Shown here piece after piece: positions 12,003-26,269 of a DNA stretch of 62,000 bases (its first letter is position 1; every line of letters starts with the position of its first letter). This DNA comes from Cryptomeria japonica. Taxonomy: Eukaryota; Streptophyta; Pinopsida; Cupressales; Cupressaceae. The notes under the pieces are model-generated. The model made no database searches and had not been told where the DNA came from. It saw only the letters and a program-made list of their open reading frames with translations. The translations under genes were made by a program, and so were the position numbers. The stretch covers positions 693,974,083 to 694,036,082 of the forward strand of contig NC_081412.1 in NCBI RefSeq assembly GCF_030272615.1, given 5' to 3'.

Positions 12003-13386
12003 TGGTGCAGAGGCACCTAAAGTACAAGAGATAAATGAGTTTAAGAGTCCTTATATCATGTATTAAAATATATTTGATTCATTTTTTATGTATTTGAGTC
12101 TAAATGTAAGGCTATGTGAAGCCATTTATATGACATTGTTAATATTGTTATGTTAAGGTCCTAGTTTGATCAAGAAGACAAAAATATGAAAGAATGTCTA
12201 ATAAAGGCTAAAAATCATGTAAAAGGTCTTAAATAGGTTATTTGGACATGTCTAGGGTGATTTTACAAAGTGTGGAGTCATTTTTATTAAGTGTCATAAA
12301 AGTTGTCAAAATGCATAAAAATTGTAAAGCATGAAACAATGCAAAAAGGCATTAAAAGTTGTCAAAAGGAAGATGAAAGGTCATAAGGGTGGTTAAGTGG
12401 TTTCTAACTACCTAAATATGTATAAATATGATGTATTTGTCGAACCAAATTATATTGGAGAGAATAGAGAAAGAGGAGAACATTTTGGAGCAATTGAGTG
12501 AATTTGAATCTCTTATTTTGATTGGTTTTTTTTTGTTAAGTTGTTGTTTCCAGGCCTTGTACGGCCATGTACAGCCTGGAAACCCTGTAATATAGTAATG
12601 GTTAGATAGTATATTGAATCCTCTTTCCTATACTTTTGGTTTGATCAATTTTTATTAACTATGGAGGAAGTTATGAGATTTTTCGTGAAAGTTAGTACTT
12701 GCAGATTCAGGATTTCTGAGAACAGTCATAGTGAAATGCGTGGTAAGAACGCATATGGAAGATTCAAGAACTCTAATTATATTCATTGGAAATATATTTG
12801 AGTAATATTTCATTTCCTTTTTGTTTGGTTCAATTTCATGATGATTTGTGGAATCTATGACATTTTTAATGAAGACTGGTTTTAAACCCTCTTCAATGGA
12901 GTTGCAGGAAAAGAGTTGTGATGGTATAATTATTTATGATTGGTAAAAATAAATAGTTTACATATTCAAAAACTAGATTCATATATTCTTCAGATGGAAT
13001 TGGTTTGGTATCATTTGAAATTGTTTTGAGAAAGATATATGATGCCCTAGGCAGGGGTTGGAGTTTTAAATCTGGATTATGACAGAGACATGGATCAGAA
13101 TTTATAGTCTGAAAAATAATTGTTTGGGAAATCAAATGAGATTATCAGACCTTAAGATTTTATAAGATGATAGATAATGTAGTTATCTACAAACATTGTA
13201 TTTTCCAGAAATTTTGGTTTGGAGTTTTGGTTGGTCAAATAATTCAATCTTTAAAGACTGTCTTGAAGACAGCAATGTTGTGGTTTTCTTTATAAGTTGC
13301 CTTTGTTCAAAGATATTATTGAATGAATGTTGAAAGGATCATAAAGGATCCTATTGATCATTTGGTTTGTAAGATGCTCTGCATCA
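12003..13386 (+). repeat. LTR 3 of the tandem element (terminal 3' LTR)
   Basis: 1384 bp, ending CTCTGCATCA at 13386 and followed directly by the target duplication tatca at 13387-13391 instead of a PBS, so this is the true right end. Confidence 0.93.
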
Positions 13387-15930
13387 TATCAGGATTCCTT
13401 ACAAGGCTTAATTTCAATCCTCTTAATTCTAAAATTCTAGAATTTAAATAAATTCAATATGATAATTCAAGTGAAACTATGTACTCACTTCATTACACAA
13501 GAAGTCATATGAGGGAAAACTCTACCATATCTACATATAATCTCTCTTAATTGCAAAAAGTATAAGGTATAACACATAATATTATTTATAATGCTTCTCA
13601 TAACAAATTCAGCAAATAGGTCATGATACATGACCTTCATTACTTTGACTCATAGAGAATGTTTTCCTTTAGCTAATGTTCCAATACATGATCAACATAT
13701 CGTAATTGAATACACTAGGCCAAAATATCTTATGAGAAGGAATTTATCTTTCTTGATTATGTAAAGTAGAAACATCACAACCATAATTCACGAATATGAG
13801 AAATTGACTCTCCATATTGTCCTAAGGTAATAAATATCCCAAGGAGAAAAATAATTTAGCAATGAAATTTGTTAACCATTTAATCTTAGAAAGATACCTT
13901 ATGTATCTTTTTAAATGCTTACTATTTTTTTAATTTTTTTTCTAATTTTGAAAATATTTCAATTAGGTACCTCACGTACCTAATGAATAGAGCAATATTT
14001 AATAATTTAGTCTTCTAGTGCACAAGATCCATCTCGGATTTATTTCACCCTTTCCTCCAACTCTTATGCTTTATAGTTTATATTACTCCATATAAGATAT
14101 TGATAAACAACCATTAAACACAAAGTATGGAAGGACATTCAAGTCCATTCAAGGGTATTATCCCTTATACTAACCAAGGTTCAATACTCATTAAAATTTG
14201 GCACATTCTCCACTATTTACTCCCTTAAACAACATATCTATAAACATTCGAACATGATATCGAAATCACATCAAAGGACTAGTAAAATAAACACAAATCT
14301 AGTCACCACAAGAAAGTAAGAGAAATCTCAAGTAACAAAATTCCTTCATTAAATCATAAAATGCAAAATCAAAAAGTGTGTTAAAGAATCATGAGAAGAA
14401 TAAGGAATAAAGATTTGGTGACTAGTTTCAAATTTTTTTACAACTAGTCCTTACAATAATTCAAATTATCAATTAATAATAGAAAAAAAAGAAGCTTTGA
14501 GCACAATAACCAATTTCACATAAACTGTGTGGCTAATTCTAGTCACATCGAGGGAGTAAAAGCTACACAACACCTTGTGTCCAAGGTGTGTTAGAGAACA
14601 TGACCAATAATTAAGTCGTATTGATCATGCATCTATTAATCATTCTAGGATTTAGAGGTACTCACATCCTTTGTATAGCCTTAGTGCATTCTATATAATA
14701 ATCATTCAATCATGCATCCTTAACCTTGATACACCTATCAATTTTCATTTACTATCCTTTACAATTTCATGCAAAATATACATGATTACTTAAAGTCACA
14801 CATATCTACTAATCAATACAAATTTATTTCCATATCAAATAGTCAAAGAATGCATGTGAAAGAAAATAATATCTAGCATTTCTTATACTTAGTAATTTCA
14901 TTACACTTATATGGTTTTTAGTAGTTTCAAAAATAATTCCCTCTACTCTTTAAAGATGACATGCACAATATATATTGATTTTCATAACTAGATTAGCAGT
15001 ATCATGCTTCTAGATGAGACCAAAATTTGAGAACCTAAGGATTCTATGCTTTTATTTATTTATTTTTATTTTTTCTAGAATCAATGCTAAGGTACCAATA
15101 CTTCATTTCGAAATTTAAGCAAAGACCCATGTCTCTTAATCACTAATTAAATTTAGTAGGGTATTTCATATTATTACTATAAAAGATTATAGTAAGGCTA
15201 AGTAGAGAATGTGTTGTTACTCAATGACTATACAATTTCTTTCTAAAGAAGATGTTTATTTAGGAATGCTATGAGAGATAATCACAAAGCATTAATAATA
15301 ATCTAGGTGATTTATTTACTGATTACAAAAGTGTTTAATCAAGCACTAATGTGGCACTAAAAAGGGTCATGCTCTCCCTTGCATTTATACAAAAATAATC
15401 TAATCATCTTATTTCATACAAGGTGTTATCTAATGCATCACTCAATACAAACATTATCCATGATTATGTTATGCATGCAGGTGTTACACATGATCATCAA
15501 GGGTGATCATCAAACACATATATAAAGTACTAATTTACCTTTTTCTATACCTAAAAGCATCTATTTATGCTTAACTACACTTATTAAAAATAAGTTTGTG
15601 TTTTTGTTTTTTTTATATAATCTCTTTCTTATTTTTATTTTTTTAGAATACACTTTATGTATATTCTCGTTTCTCATTCTCTATAAGCTTTTGGTTATAT
15701 ATATACTAGAAACTTAATAAAGTAATTATATATGTAACTATATATTAATAATAATATTATCTTACTATTTTGATAAAATTTTATGTATAAGATTGTGAAA
15801 TAGTCTAGTTGGTCTAACTATTAACTCAATTGATAAGTACATACGTGTAAATGCACCGAGACTAGGATATCTTGCGATCAACTATCATGCATCTCAGAAT
15901 AATAAACTAAAGGCCCTAGTGTGGAACCTA
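13387..15930. other. Internal region of the 14 kb element, right of the nested insert; no gene
   Basis: About 2.5 kb of AT-rich sequence without any frame above 60 codons on either strand and without terminal repeats. It begins with the right half (tatca) of the nested element's target duplication. Confidence 0.75.
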
Positions 15931-15944
15931 GAGCTCTGATACCA
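15931..15944 (-). other. Primer binding site of the 14 kb element, Met-tRNA type
   Basis: On the minus strand this reads TGGTATCAGAGCTC, starting three bases after the 5' LTR end (CA at 15948-15949 on that strand). Confidence 0.88.
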
Positions 15945-15947
15945 AAA

Positions 15948-18741
<2,794 letters not shown>

Positions 18742-19015
18742 ACATGTTTGTTCATTTCCATTGTAATTAGTCTATTTGCCTAATTTATAAAAAAATAAGT
18801 GAAAAATCTCATAGCTACAAACAAAGTTAGTAGTTTGTATTGCAATCTTTGAGGACAAAATGGTTTATGACTCTGGTCTTTCACAACGAAATAAGTACCT
18901 GCAAAACCAACAAACTATAACTTAGGTTCGAGAAAATGATAGTCCAGAAGCATAAATAAGAAATGCAGAATACAACATTAGAAAAATCAATGAAAAACTA
19001 AAAACTCTATCAAAT

Positions 19016-19203
19016 TGACCAAGAACGCCATCAGATGTGCCAAGAAAGCTGTCAAATTAACCCAAAACACTAATCTAAACACCAGAAATGTTGTTGAATT
19101 GACCAAAAATGCTACAGAATTGACTAGAAATGTTGTTAAACCGACTGAGAATGCTCTCAAATATACCAAAAATACTAAGTAATAGACTAAAAATGCTAAA
19201 GTA
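19016..19203. repeat. Degenerate 21 bp tandem repeat, about nine units
   Basis: Units resemble TTGACCAAAAATGCTACAGAA; clear 21 bp units lie at 19099, 19120, 19141, 19162 and 19183, with more diverged ones before. Because 21 is a multiple of three, each strand can encode a seven-residue repeat. On the minus strand, the direction of the host element, this gives repeats such as FGQFNNI. It may be the remains of a heptad-repeat gag segment, but no frame is intact. Confidence 0.7.
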
Positions 19204-19390
19204 TGGAAAAACATAAAAACAAAGTTGAGAAATCTCCCATAAAATCCATTTGAGGTGCCATGATGCTACAATAGAGACGAAGAATGTGATTTGGGAGCTT
19301 GAGAGAGCTAATATGCACACCAAAATAGCTAATCAACCTGCCAATGAGATTTCCTGCAAGCAAACTTGTTAAAGATCAAAGGGGTTGATT

Positions 19391-19407
19391 CCCCATGGTG
19401 GGTGCCA
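19391..19407 (-). other. Primer binding site, TGGYRCCCAC type
   Basis: Reads TGGCACCCACCATGGGG on the minus strand, a few bases after the LTR end. It is clearly related to TGGTGCCCACTGTGGGGC at 22599-22616. Confidence 0.6.
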
Positions 19408-19412
19408 ATTAA

Positions 19413-20449
19413 TGTGATGCTAAAAATGTGGTAAATAGAAGCAAGCATACACATATAGTGAGACAACATAAATGAAATTATGAAAAAAATTGAAAGCTAA
19501 ACAAAAGAAAATCATAATCTCCTTTGAGATGTCCCATTTTCCTCTATTCTTGAGGACCTTGAAGGTGCTGGATTGTTTGGCTCTCAGTGGAGCAATGACC
19601 TCCAAAGTGGCAATTCAAGAGTTGAGTAGCTACTTCATGATTGATTGTGCAAATGATATGACATGCATGATCTAAGAAACTAGATTAACATGCTATGCTT
19701 AATCCAAAATGCTAATTACTATATGATTGAAATGAAAATGCCTATAGTGATGATGCTAAAACTATGAATGCAAGGGATCCTTATTGCTCCAAAATGAGGA
19801 GTATTTATAGGAATTCCAAGGCCAAAGCTGAGGTGGCAGGAATCGACACTCTAGATTTGATCTAAAGATATCAAGGGCCAAGATTGAGGAAGTTGGAGAA
19901 GAGGTTGGAGGAAGGGATGACAAGTGTCAAGGAGCCTTTCTCATGAGAGGGCAAGTGTCTAAGGGAGGAGACATGTGGCAAAAGTGCCAGGTGTCTCAAG
20001 GGGAGAATATCCAACCCATAAGAGGTTAGGATAAAATACGTTAGGATGTGCAAGAGGATAGGTTTAGTTAGACCCTAGGATTAGATAGAATGGTTTAGGT
20101 TAGGGGATGGTTAGGTTAGGTGGTTAAAAGTTAGGAGTGTTGTGCTCATTTGAATTTAGAAATACAAATAATTGGAAAGTGTTAATTAATCTCAACAAAC
20201 TTGAGGTTGTTAATCTTAATTATGAATTAGAAGAATTGACTAAAATGAGGGGAATTACTTAATTTAGAATTAATTAATCAAAGGGGGATATGAAATGAAC
20301 TATATAAATAAATCATGCAGATTTATTTACTAGTAGATGAATAGAGAAATTAATCAAATTGCTTGTGAATTCAATTAATTGGGAAGGGGGATTAACTAAA
20401 TAACTGTGTATTTTATTAACTATCTTCAAACCATTTTTAGGTGTATACA
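19413..20449 (-). repeat. Putative 5' LTR of the older minus-strand element
   Basis: About 1.04 kb bounded on the minus strand by TGTATACACC and CACA. The boundaries rest on the PBS and the TG...CA ends only, as no second LTR is visible. Short frames inside have no recognisable product. Confidence 0.5.
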
Positions 20450-21672
20450 AATAGCACAAAAAATCCAGTAACTAAAGTCTTAGGTTGCATTCATACTAAG
20501 CTTTGTACATTTCAAGAAATTTCAGCATGATAACTTTACTTTTTCTTTCCTTTGAATGAAGGTTGAATTTGAAATAGTTATCATTTTTTCAAACTTGCTC
20601 CAATTGACATGGAATTTGTACCCCAAGTTAAATTTACTATCCCGAGTCCATTTTCGAGATCAAAATCAAAATCTGACATCACTTTTCTAGTCAAATTCTC
20701 ACAATGCTGACCACTTGGCACATTTATCTTCAGGTCAATCTTTGCATCACTCTGCGCTCAAATATTTTCCAATTAACTCATGATTCCTTAAATTTATATG
20801 AGATCAATTATTAAATCATTCTCCCTGCTCAAATTATCATCACTAAATATTTTATCACTCCAATTTCCTTGAATCATTGTGGTATCTTGCCATCTTTCAT
20901 TTTTTCTCCCAAGGGGGCATACTTATTACATCATCATTATCAGTGATTACATCATCAAAATTCAAGACTTTTTTTTCAAATCTTCATTAGAAGTTGAGAA
21001 AAAAATCTTTTCAATCAAAGATTAATCGAACATCTATCAAATTTCATCAAACAAGACCTCATTTCTAGGGGCATCCCAAATTCATTGCATCATATAAAGT
21101 TGAGGTTCTTCAAATCAAAACAATCTCTAGGGGCATATCAGTTTCATTGCACCAAATCAAGCTGATATTATCTTCATCTGAATCAATCTCTTAACAGTAA
21201 TCAGTTTCATCACACCTCATCAAGTTGGTTATTCATTTAAACCTAATCAAGGGTTTAAAGAGTCTTTTTGACAGTGATCACATGCTTAATCCAAATAGGT
21301 GTTCAATTTCATTGTATCAAATCAAGCTGGACATTTTGTTTTGCTAATCATTTCTTGTTCAATCAAGTTGATCATAATCAGTATTATCTCTTCGCTCAAC
21401 CAAGTCTAGTTCAATCAAGTTCTAGATTGGTACCCGCTTCTTGATCCATCAAGTTCAAGATTTGTATCTTCGCTCTTCATCGGTCCTAGTTCAATCAAGT
21501 TTGGGATCGATATCGCTTTCATCAATCTATTTAGTTTCACTACTTTAAATCAAGTTGAATATCTTGCTTTTCATTCATTTATGATCCATCAAGTTTAGAA
21601 CCGGTATCTCTTCGGCATCAATTGTTATTTGAATTAATGCGTTGCTCGCACATCAATTCAAAGAGGGGAAAA
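20450..21672 (+). other. Non-coding 3' region of a further element, ending in a polypurine tract
   Basis: No coding frame. From about 21050 to 21660 short degenerate motifs recur (ATCAAGTT, ATCAAGCTG and TTTCATTG in varied spacing). The stretch ends with aaagaggggaaaa at 21660-21672, a good polypurine tract directly before an LTR start TGTAATACCC. I read it as the 3' end of an LTR element whose coding part is not visible here. Confidence 0.5.
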
Positions 21673-22594
21673 TGTAATACCCTAAAAGTGGTCATCTAAA
21701 CCATGGGCCCCTAATCTTGACTACATCACTAAGGTCCTAACCAAAGGCAATTAAATCAATTTTGAGCACCTAATTGATTAATTCCTAAATCATCAATGTC
21801 ACATGGCAAGTTAATCTTTTCAATTAAATAAATCATCAAAATCTCTTTAATCAATTATCCTATTTATTTAATTAAATATCCTAGCATATTTAATTAATAA
21901 ATTAATTTTTCATTTGAATCACAAAAAAATAATTATTTTAAAAAAAGAAATCAATTTGAGATAATTTGAAAAAGAAATTTAAAAAAAAGAGCAAAATTCA
22001 ATAAAAGGGAATAAATGAAAGAAAGCTTACTTTAAGAAAGGAAAATGGAATAAATCAATTTTTCTGATTTTATCTCAATTTTAGCTCAATCTTATCTCCT
22101 TCAAATCTGAAGAAAGAAACCATTCACATCAAATCACCTGGATTGTGCTACTTCTAGGAGAATCTTGATCGCTCATCATCAATCAATCTCGACTGTTGAT
22201 CTCTCTCTGGATTTTCTATAAATTCAGGCTCTCATCTCTCAATCAAAATATTCTAGAGATTTTATTGTTATCATGTTGGTTTTTCTCTAGAGTCATTGAG
22301 AATATTGCATATTATCTTAATCATATTAGCTTAATCATGTTAGCTTAATTTGGTTAATCTTGCATCGATCTAGCTTAATTTACATTTATATAGATTAAAT
22401 CCTCCGTCTTGGTATAGTCTAGTCACTGGTATTGATTATATAAATTTGAGAGAAAATATATACTTGCATTTTAGGAGGCACTAGGTTGATTTGTTATGGT
22501 TTTTACATTCATTTATTTTGATCAACTAACCATGCATGCAATGACTTATTGAGTGTTTGTGTTTCAGACACAGATTCCAGACTTTACACACACA
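21673..22594 (+). repeat. LTR, plus strand
   Basis: 922 bp, beginning TGTAATACCC after a PPT and ending CACACA four bases before a PBS. It therefore has both a 3'-type left border and a 5'-type right border, as an LTR shared between two tandem elements or left by recombination would. Confidence 0.65.
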
Positions 22595-22598
22595 TTTT

Positions 22599-22616
22599 TG
22601 GTGCCCACTGTGGGGC
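22599..22616 (+). other. Primer binding site, TGGTGCCCAC type
   Basis: TGGTGCCCACTGTGGGGC, four bases after the LTR. The tRNA is not certain from sequence alone. Confidence 0.65.
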
Positions 22617-22797
22617 AAGAAACTCAATTTTTTGGCCTTGCAGATCATCTAATTCATCTTTCAGATTCTGTCCATACATTCTTTGCAAAAACTCATATGA
22701 CATTATAATCATTACAGTACGATATTTTATCTTCTGTCATATGGTCAGGTGAGAACAGTATGAATTACTGTTTTCTCATACGATCAGGTGAGAAAAA
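22617..22797 (+). other. Short leader; probable deletion or recombination junction
   Basis: Only about 180 bases separate the PBS from the start of RT, so gag and protease are missing. A short motif around cgatcaggtgagaa is repeated here (about 22743-22825). Confidence 0.5.
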
Positions 22798-24250
22798 TTG
22801 AACGAATTTATGTACGATCAGGTCAAGAAGCAACAAAAGATAGCTACCAACACAATGGAATATGAGCAGATAAATTTAGGAACAATTGGTAATCCAAAAA
22901 TGATTAATATTGGGAAATGTTGTTCTAGTGAGGAAAAACAAAATTTTGTTACATTATTGCAGCAATATTTTGATGTTCTTGCATATTCATATGAGGACTT
23001 GAAGTCTTTTTCGTCCTAAAGAACTTCATCATGAAATTCCCCTCAAGTCGGGTTTTGCTCCCTTTAGACAAAAACAAAGGCAGTATAACCCAAAGATATC
23101 TGACACTATTTTTTCTGAAATTCAAAATATGTTAAAGACAACAATATTTTTTCTTATTCATCATTCCACTTGGATATCTAGCATTGTGCCACTACGTAAT
23201 AAAAATGGAGAAATTTGGATTTGTGTTGATTTATGGAATTTAAGTCAAGCCTCTTTGAAGGACAACTATGTATTGCCTATCATGGATCAATTCTTGCAAA
23301 CCATTACTAGGTCTAAGATGTTGTCTATGTTAGACAAATTCTCTGGATACAATCGAGTGGAGGTTGCTGAGAAAGATCAGCATAAAATTGCTTTTACAAC
23401 CCCATGGGGCACTTTTGCATACCCCAAAATGCCTTTCAAGTTAATAAATGCAAGAGCAACTTTTCAGCATGCAATGGATCTGGCTTTTCAAGACTTCCTT
23501 GGTAAGTTTATTGTGTTTTATCTTGATGATTTGACTATTTTCTCTAAACAACGTCAAAATCATTTTCATCATCTGCAACAAGTGCTAGAGAAGTGTCGAC
23601 AACATGGTATATCTCTCAATCCCAAGAAATCAGTTTTTGGGTTTACAAAGGGAAAGTTTCTTTGACATATTATGTCTAAGGAAGGTATAAAGATTGATGC
23701 TAAAAGAGTTAAAGCTATTCATAGTATTTCCTTTCTGGCAAGTAAAATTGTTGTGCATTCATTCTTCAATAAAGTTAACTTTTTGTGAAGGTTCAGTCCA
23801 GACTTTGCCAAATAGACTCGTCACATAGTTGACATGATGAAAGGAAAATTTCTTTTCAAATGGAGTTCTGAAGGGAAGAAATCTTTTAATGAAATTAAGG
23901 AAGCTATTGCTCATGCTTTGGTCTTGGTATATCTAGATTATATAAAGGAGTTCAAAATATACAGTTATGCTTCAGATCACACTTGTTTAGCTATATTGAT
24001 GCAGAAGAAAAATGAAGGTATTGAGTTACACATCGCTTTTATGAGTTACCCTTTGAAAACACATGAGCTAAAATTCTTTTCAATGGAAAAGAATGCCTTT
24101 TCCGTAGTAAAAGCAGTAAAATATTTCAGATTTTAAATTCTCAATTCTCATTTCATTTCCCTTGTTCATGATACTATTGTCAAGTCTATTCTAACATAGT
24201 AGGAATTTGGAACCAAAAGAGGCAACTGGGTTGCACAAATTTAGGAATAT
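22798..24250 (+). pseudogene. Ty3/gypsy reverse transcriptase and RNase H remnant
   Basis: RT matches the main family downstream: a region before the fingers (INLGTIGNPKMINIGKCC), then IHHSTW, a palm with TTPWGTFAYPKMPF and the active-site YLDD at 23519-23530. The thumb follows. RNase H is recognisable from YSYASDH and the later KTHELKFFSMEKNAF. There is a frameshift near 23015 and stops at 23663-23665 and near 23790 and 23813. In the conserved DFRNLN motif the Arg codon is TGG here. This copy cannot encode a working enzyme. It is related to, but clearly diverged from, the RT genes at 33596, 42875 and 59616. Confidence 0.9.
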
Positions 24251-24253
24251 GAC

Positions 24254-25655
24254 ATGGAGATAAAGCCTACTAAATTGGTTGGTGGTAAAGGTTTATGTCA
24301 GTTAATTGCTGATAATAAGTCTAATGAAGAAATAGTGCTTGAGAATGAAGGCATGATTGAGGATCTTCCCAAAGTTTTTCTTGTTGGCACCACTGATGAG
24401 TGGTATTTTGATTTAGCATATTTACTCACGTATGGTGAGTGTCCTCCACATATGTCGCGTAATGAAAAGCATACTTTGAAGCTGAAAGTAGTAAACTTTA
24501 TCCTTTAGGACAATGGTTTGTATAAGAAAGGCATAGATGACAATTTCTTATGTTGCATTGATAAGGAACAAGTTAGATTATTTGAAGCATTTCATGTTCA
24601 AGCTTATGGAGGATATTTTTTAGCTCCTATCATGACACACAAAATTTTGCATGCAAGATACTACCAGCCAACCTTGTTTAAGGATGCATACAGCTAGGTC
24701 CGAAAAATGTGAGCAATGTTGATAGTTTGTTGGTAAGCCTAAGCTGGCTGCTTTACCTCTCAAGCTGGTAGTAATTAAGGAGCCTTTTCAGTAGTGGGGG
24801 TTGGATTTTGTTGAACCAGTGATTCCCTCATCCAGCATAGTTCATATGTATATACTCACTGTGACAGATTACTTCACCAAATGGGTGGAGACAATTCCTA
24901 CAAAGCAAGCTACTTCAGTAGTGGTCTGTCAATTCTTGAAAAAGAACATTGTTTCAAGGTTTGGTGCTCCTTGTAAGATTGTCACTGATAATGCTTCTTT
25001 CTTTTCATATTATGAGATCACTAAAAAAAAATTTGATCATGGTATTATCCTTTCACATTCATTTGACCATTATTTGCAAGGAAATGGTCAGGATGAATCA
25101 AGCAACAAGAACGCAGTTACCATTATCAAGAATCTTGTTGATGAAAAACAAAGGACTTGGCACAAAGCTCTTTTTGATGCACTTTGGGTGGATCACATCA
25201 TGCCTAAGAGGGCAATCGGTATGTCTCCCTTTCAACTTTTATATGGGATGAATGCCAAAATTCATATCACATTGGAACTTCCAACTTTGAAGCTTGCCAA
25301 GGCTATTGAAGATGAGACCTACCAAAGTTCACTTGATAAGAAAAAAATGTTTCTTTCTCAATTGGAAGAAGCAAGGGCTGAGGTGGTAGATCACATTTTT
25401 GCTCATCAAAGTTAGGTGAAGGTGTTATTTGACAAGAAGGCAACATCTTGTGAGTTCAATGTAGGTGATCAAGTCTTGCTTTGGGACAAGAGGAGACAAC
25501 CAAAAGGGATGCATGGGAAATTTGACTCTCTACAGACCGATCCCTTCACCATTTACCAAGTTTGTGGGGAGCATAGTTATTTGCTAGCATATTTTGATAG
25601 AACTCCATTCTCACTTCTTCATAGTGGAGAACATCTCAAGCTTTTCACTCAATGA
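24254..25655 (+). pseudogene. Ty3/gypsy integrase remnant
   Basis: After a spacer (24254-24508) comes a decayed H2C2 zinc-binding region (about 24580-24725). The catalytic core from 24801 keeps the first Asp (LDFVEP), the second Asp (IVTDNASFF) and the Glu (GQDESSNKN), so the D-D-E triad is visible. The C-terminal part has DQVLLWDKRRQPKG and a GPY/F-like segment, ending at TGA 25653-25655. One TAG (25413-25415) splits the last two frames. Integrase would insert the cDNA into the genome. It follows RT and RNase H in the normal order. Confidence 0.88.
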
Positions 25656-25795
25656 GGAACTGTGTAAATTTTATGTAAATGTGCAAATTTTTGTACATAT
25701 TTTCTTTTGCATCATCTTTTATCACCTGACTCTATAACCCAATGGATAGGAACTTAGACTTTTGGATTCTACAACCTTCAATTGCTGAAGGCTCT

Positions 25796-25810
25796 TCCCC
25801 AGTCAGAGCT
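25796..25810 (+). other. Inverted PBS-like motif before the 3' LTR
   Basis: TCCCCAGTCAGAGCT lies just before the presumed LTR start. The same motif (TCCCCAGTCAGAGCCA) lies before the LTR at 45932. It is close to the reverse complement of the family's PBS TGGCGACTCTGCTGGGGA. No purine-rich tract is visible at this position. Confidence 0.55.
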
Positions 25811-25813
25811 AGT

Positions 25814-26269
25814 TGTCGTCGCCAATTTCAGTTGGACTGAATCATGAGACAACCCCTATGAAACTTGTCAGTTTCATAACTCATGTACTCTGAGATTGGT
25901 CTAATTGCCTTGTAAGTCATGTCCTTTTTGTGTCTTAGTTAAGCATCTTTTTACCTTTTTGGAGTTTAGCATTTTAGTTTGTCTTTTCCATGTAGGTTGG
26001 GTTTTAAAACTCAAATTACATATTTGAGTCTTTCTCTTGCACATCGGGTTTTAAAACTCTAAGTGCAAGCTTGCTGTCATTTTTGGGTAGGTCAGGTTTA
26101 AAATCTGACCTGTAGGTCTGCCTTGTGTTCAAGTCAGGTTTTAAAACCTGACCTACAAGTTATCCTTCCCAAAGCTACAGATTGGGTTTTAAAACCCGAC
26201 CTGTAGGTGACTTTCGAGGCAGGTCGGATTTTAAAACCCGACCTACAGCGCACCATACAACTTTTAAGT
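25814..26269 (+). repeat. Partial 3' LTR of the upstream gypsy element
   Basis: It begins TGTCGTCGCC by analogy with the position of the inverted PBS motif and is interrupted at 26270 by the start of the next LTR. It carries the palindrome array at 25999-26244. The bases taagt at 26265-26269 may be the left half of the array's target duplication. Confidence 0.45.
25999..26244. repeat. Array of six palindromes, about 45 bp period
   Basis: Each unit centres on TTTTAAAA (TTTAAA in one unit) flanked by GG/CC, with arms such as GTCAGG or GGTCGGG. Centres are near 26005, 26052, 26099, 26142, 26190 and 26232. The unit at 26133-26152 is a perfect 20-base palindrome, and the last two have longer imperfect arms. 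It could bind a dimeric regulator or form cruciforms; both are inference. Confidence 0.85.

Larger units (their letters stand above)
8187..13386 (+). mobile_element. Young non-autonomous LTR element in tandem form: LTR-int-LTR-int-LTR
   Basis: Three 1384 bp LTRs (8187-9570, 10095-11478, 12003-13386) alternate with two 524 bp internal regions (9571-10094, 11479-12002), giving a period of exactly 1908 bp. LTRs begin TGGTGCAGAG and end CTCTGCATCA, a nearly perfect inverted repeat. A Met-tRNA PBS follows LTR 1 and LTR 2 but not LTR 3, where the sequence passes directly into target DNA. The flanks are a perfect 5 bp duplication, tatca at 8182-8186 and 13387-13391. The only difference I noticed among copies is one base (10701 is t where 8793 and 12609 are g). 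No gag or pol is present. This is the youngest structure in the window. Confidence 0.95.
18742..20449 (-). mobile_element. Older gypsy-like element, 5' end, interrupted by the 14 kb insertion
   Basis: On the minus strand an LTR (20449 to 19413, TGTATACACC...CACA) is followed by a PBS reading TGGCACCCACCATGGGG and then a short repetitive region. It is cut at 18742 by the 14 kb element and would continue at 4738 and leftward. The PBS type is the same as at 22599-22616. Pol is not recognisable. Element class is inferred from the PBS only. Confidence 0.55.

Noticed and set aside
9077-13135. The same 60-86 codon frames repeated two or three times at 1908 bp spacing
   Set aside because: They are identical because the DNA is a recent tandem duplication. 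They overlap on both strands and match no known product.
18987-19323. Hydrophobic membrane-like proteins on the minus strand
   Set aside because: They are translations of the degenerate 21 bp repeat in two overlapping frames; the hydrophobicity follows from T-rich composition.
18742-22594. A host gene between the two large retrotransposon blocks
   Set aside because: No frame with splice-compatible exons or recognisable protein was found; LTR ends, PBS and PPT explain the region.
25999-26244. CRISPR-like array
   Set aside because: The units are palindromes of varying sequence with no constant repeat and no unique spacers, in plant retrotransposon DNA.
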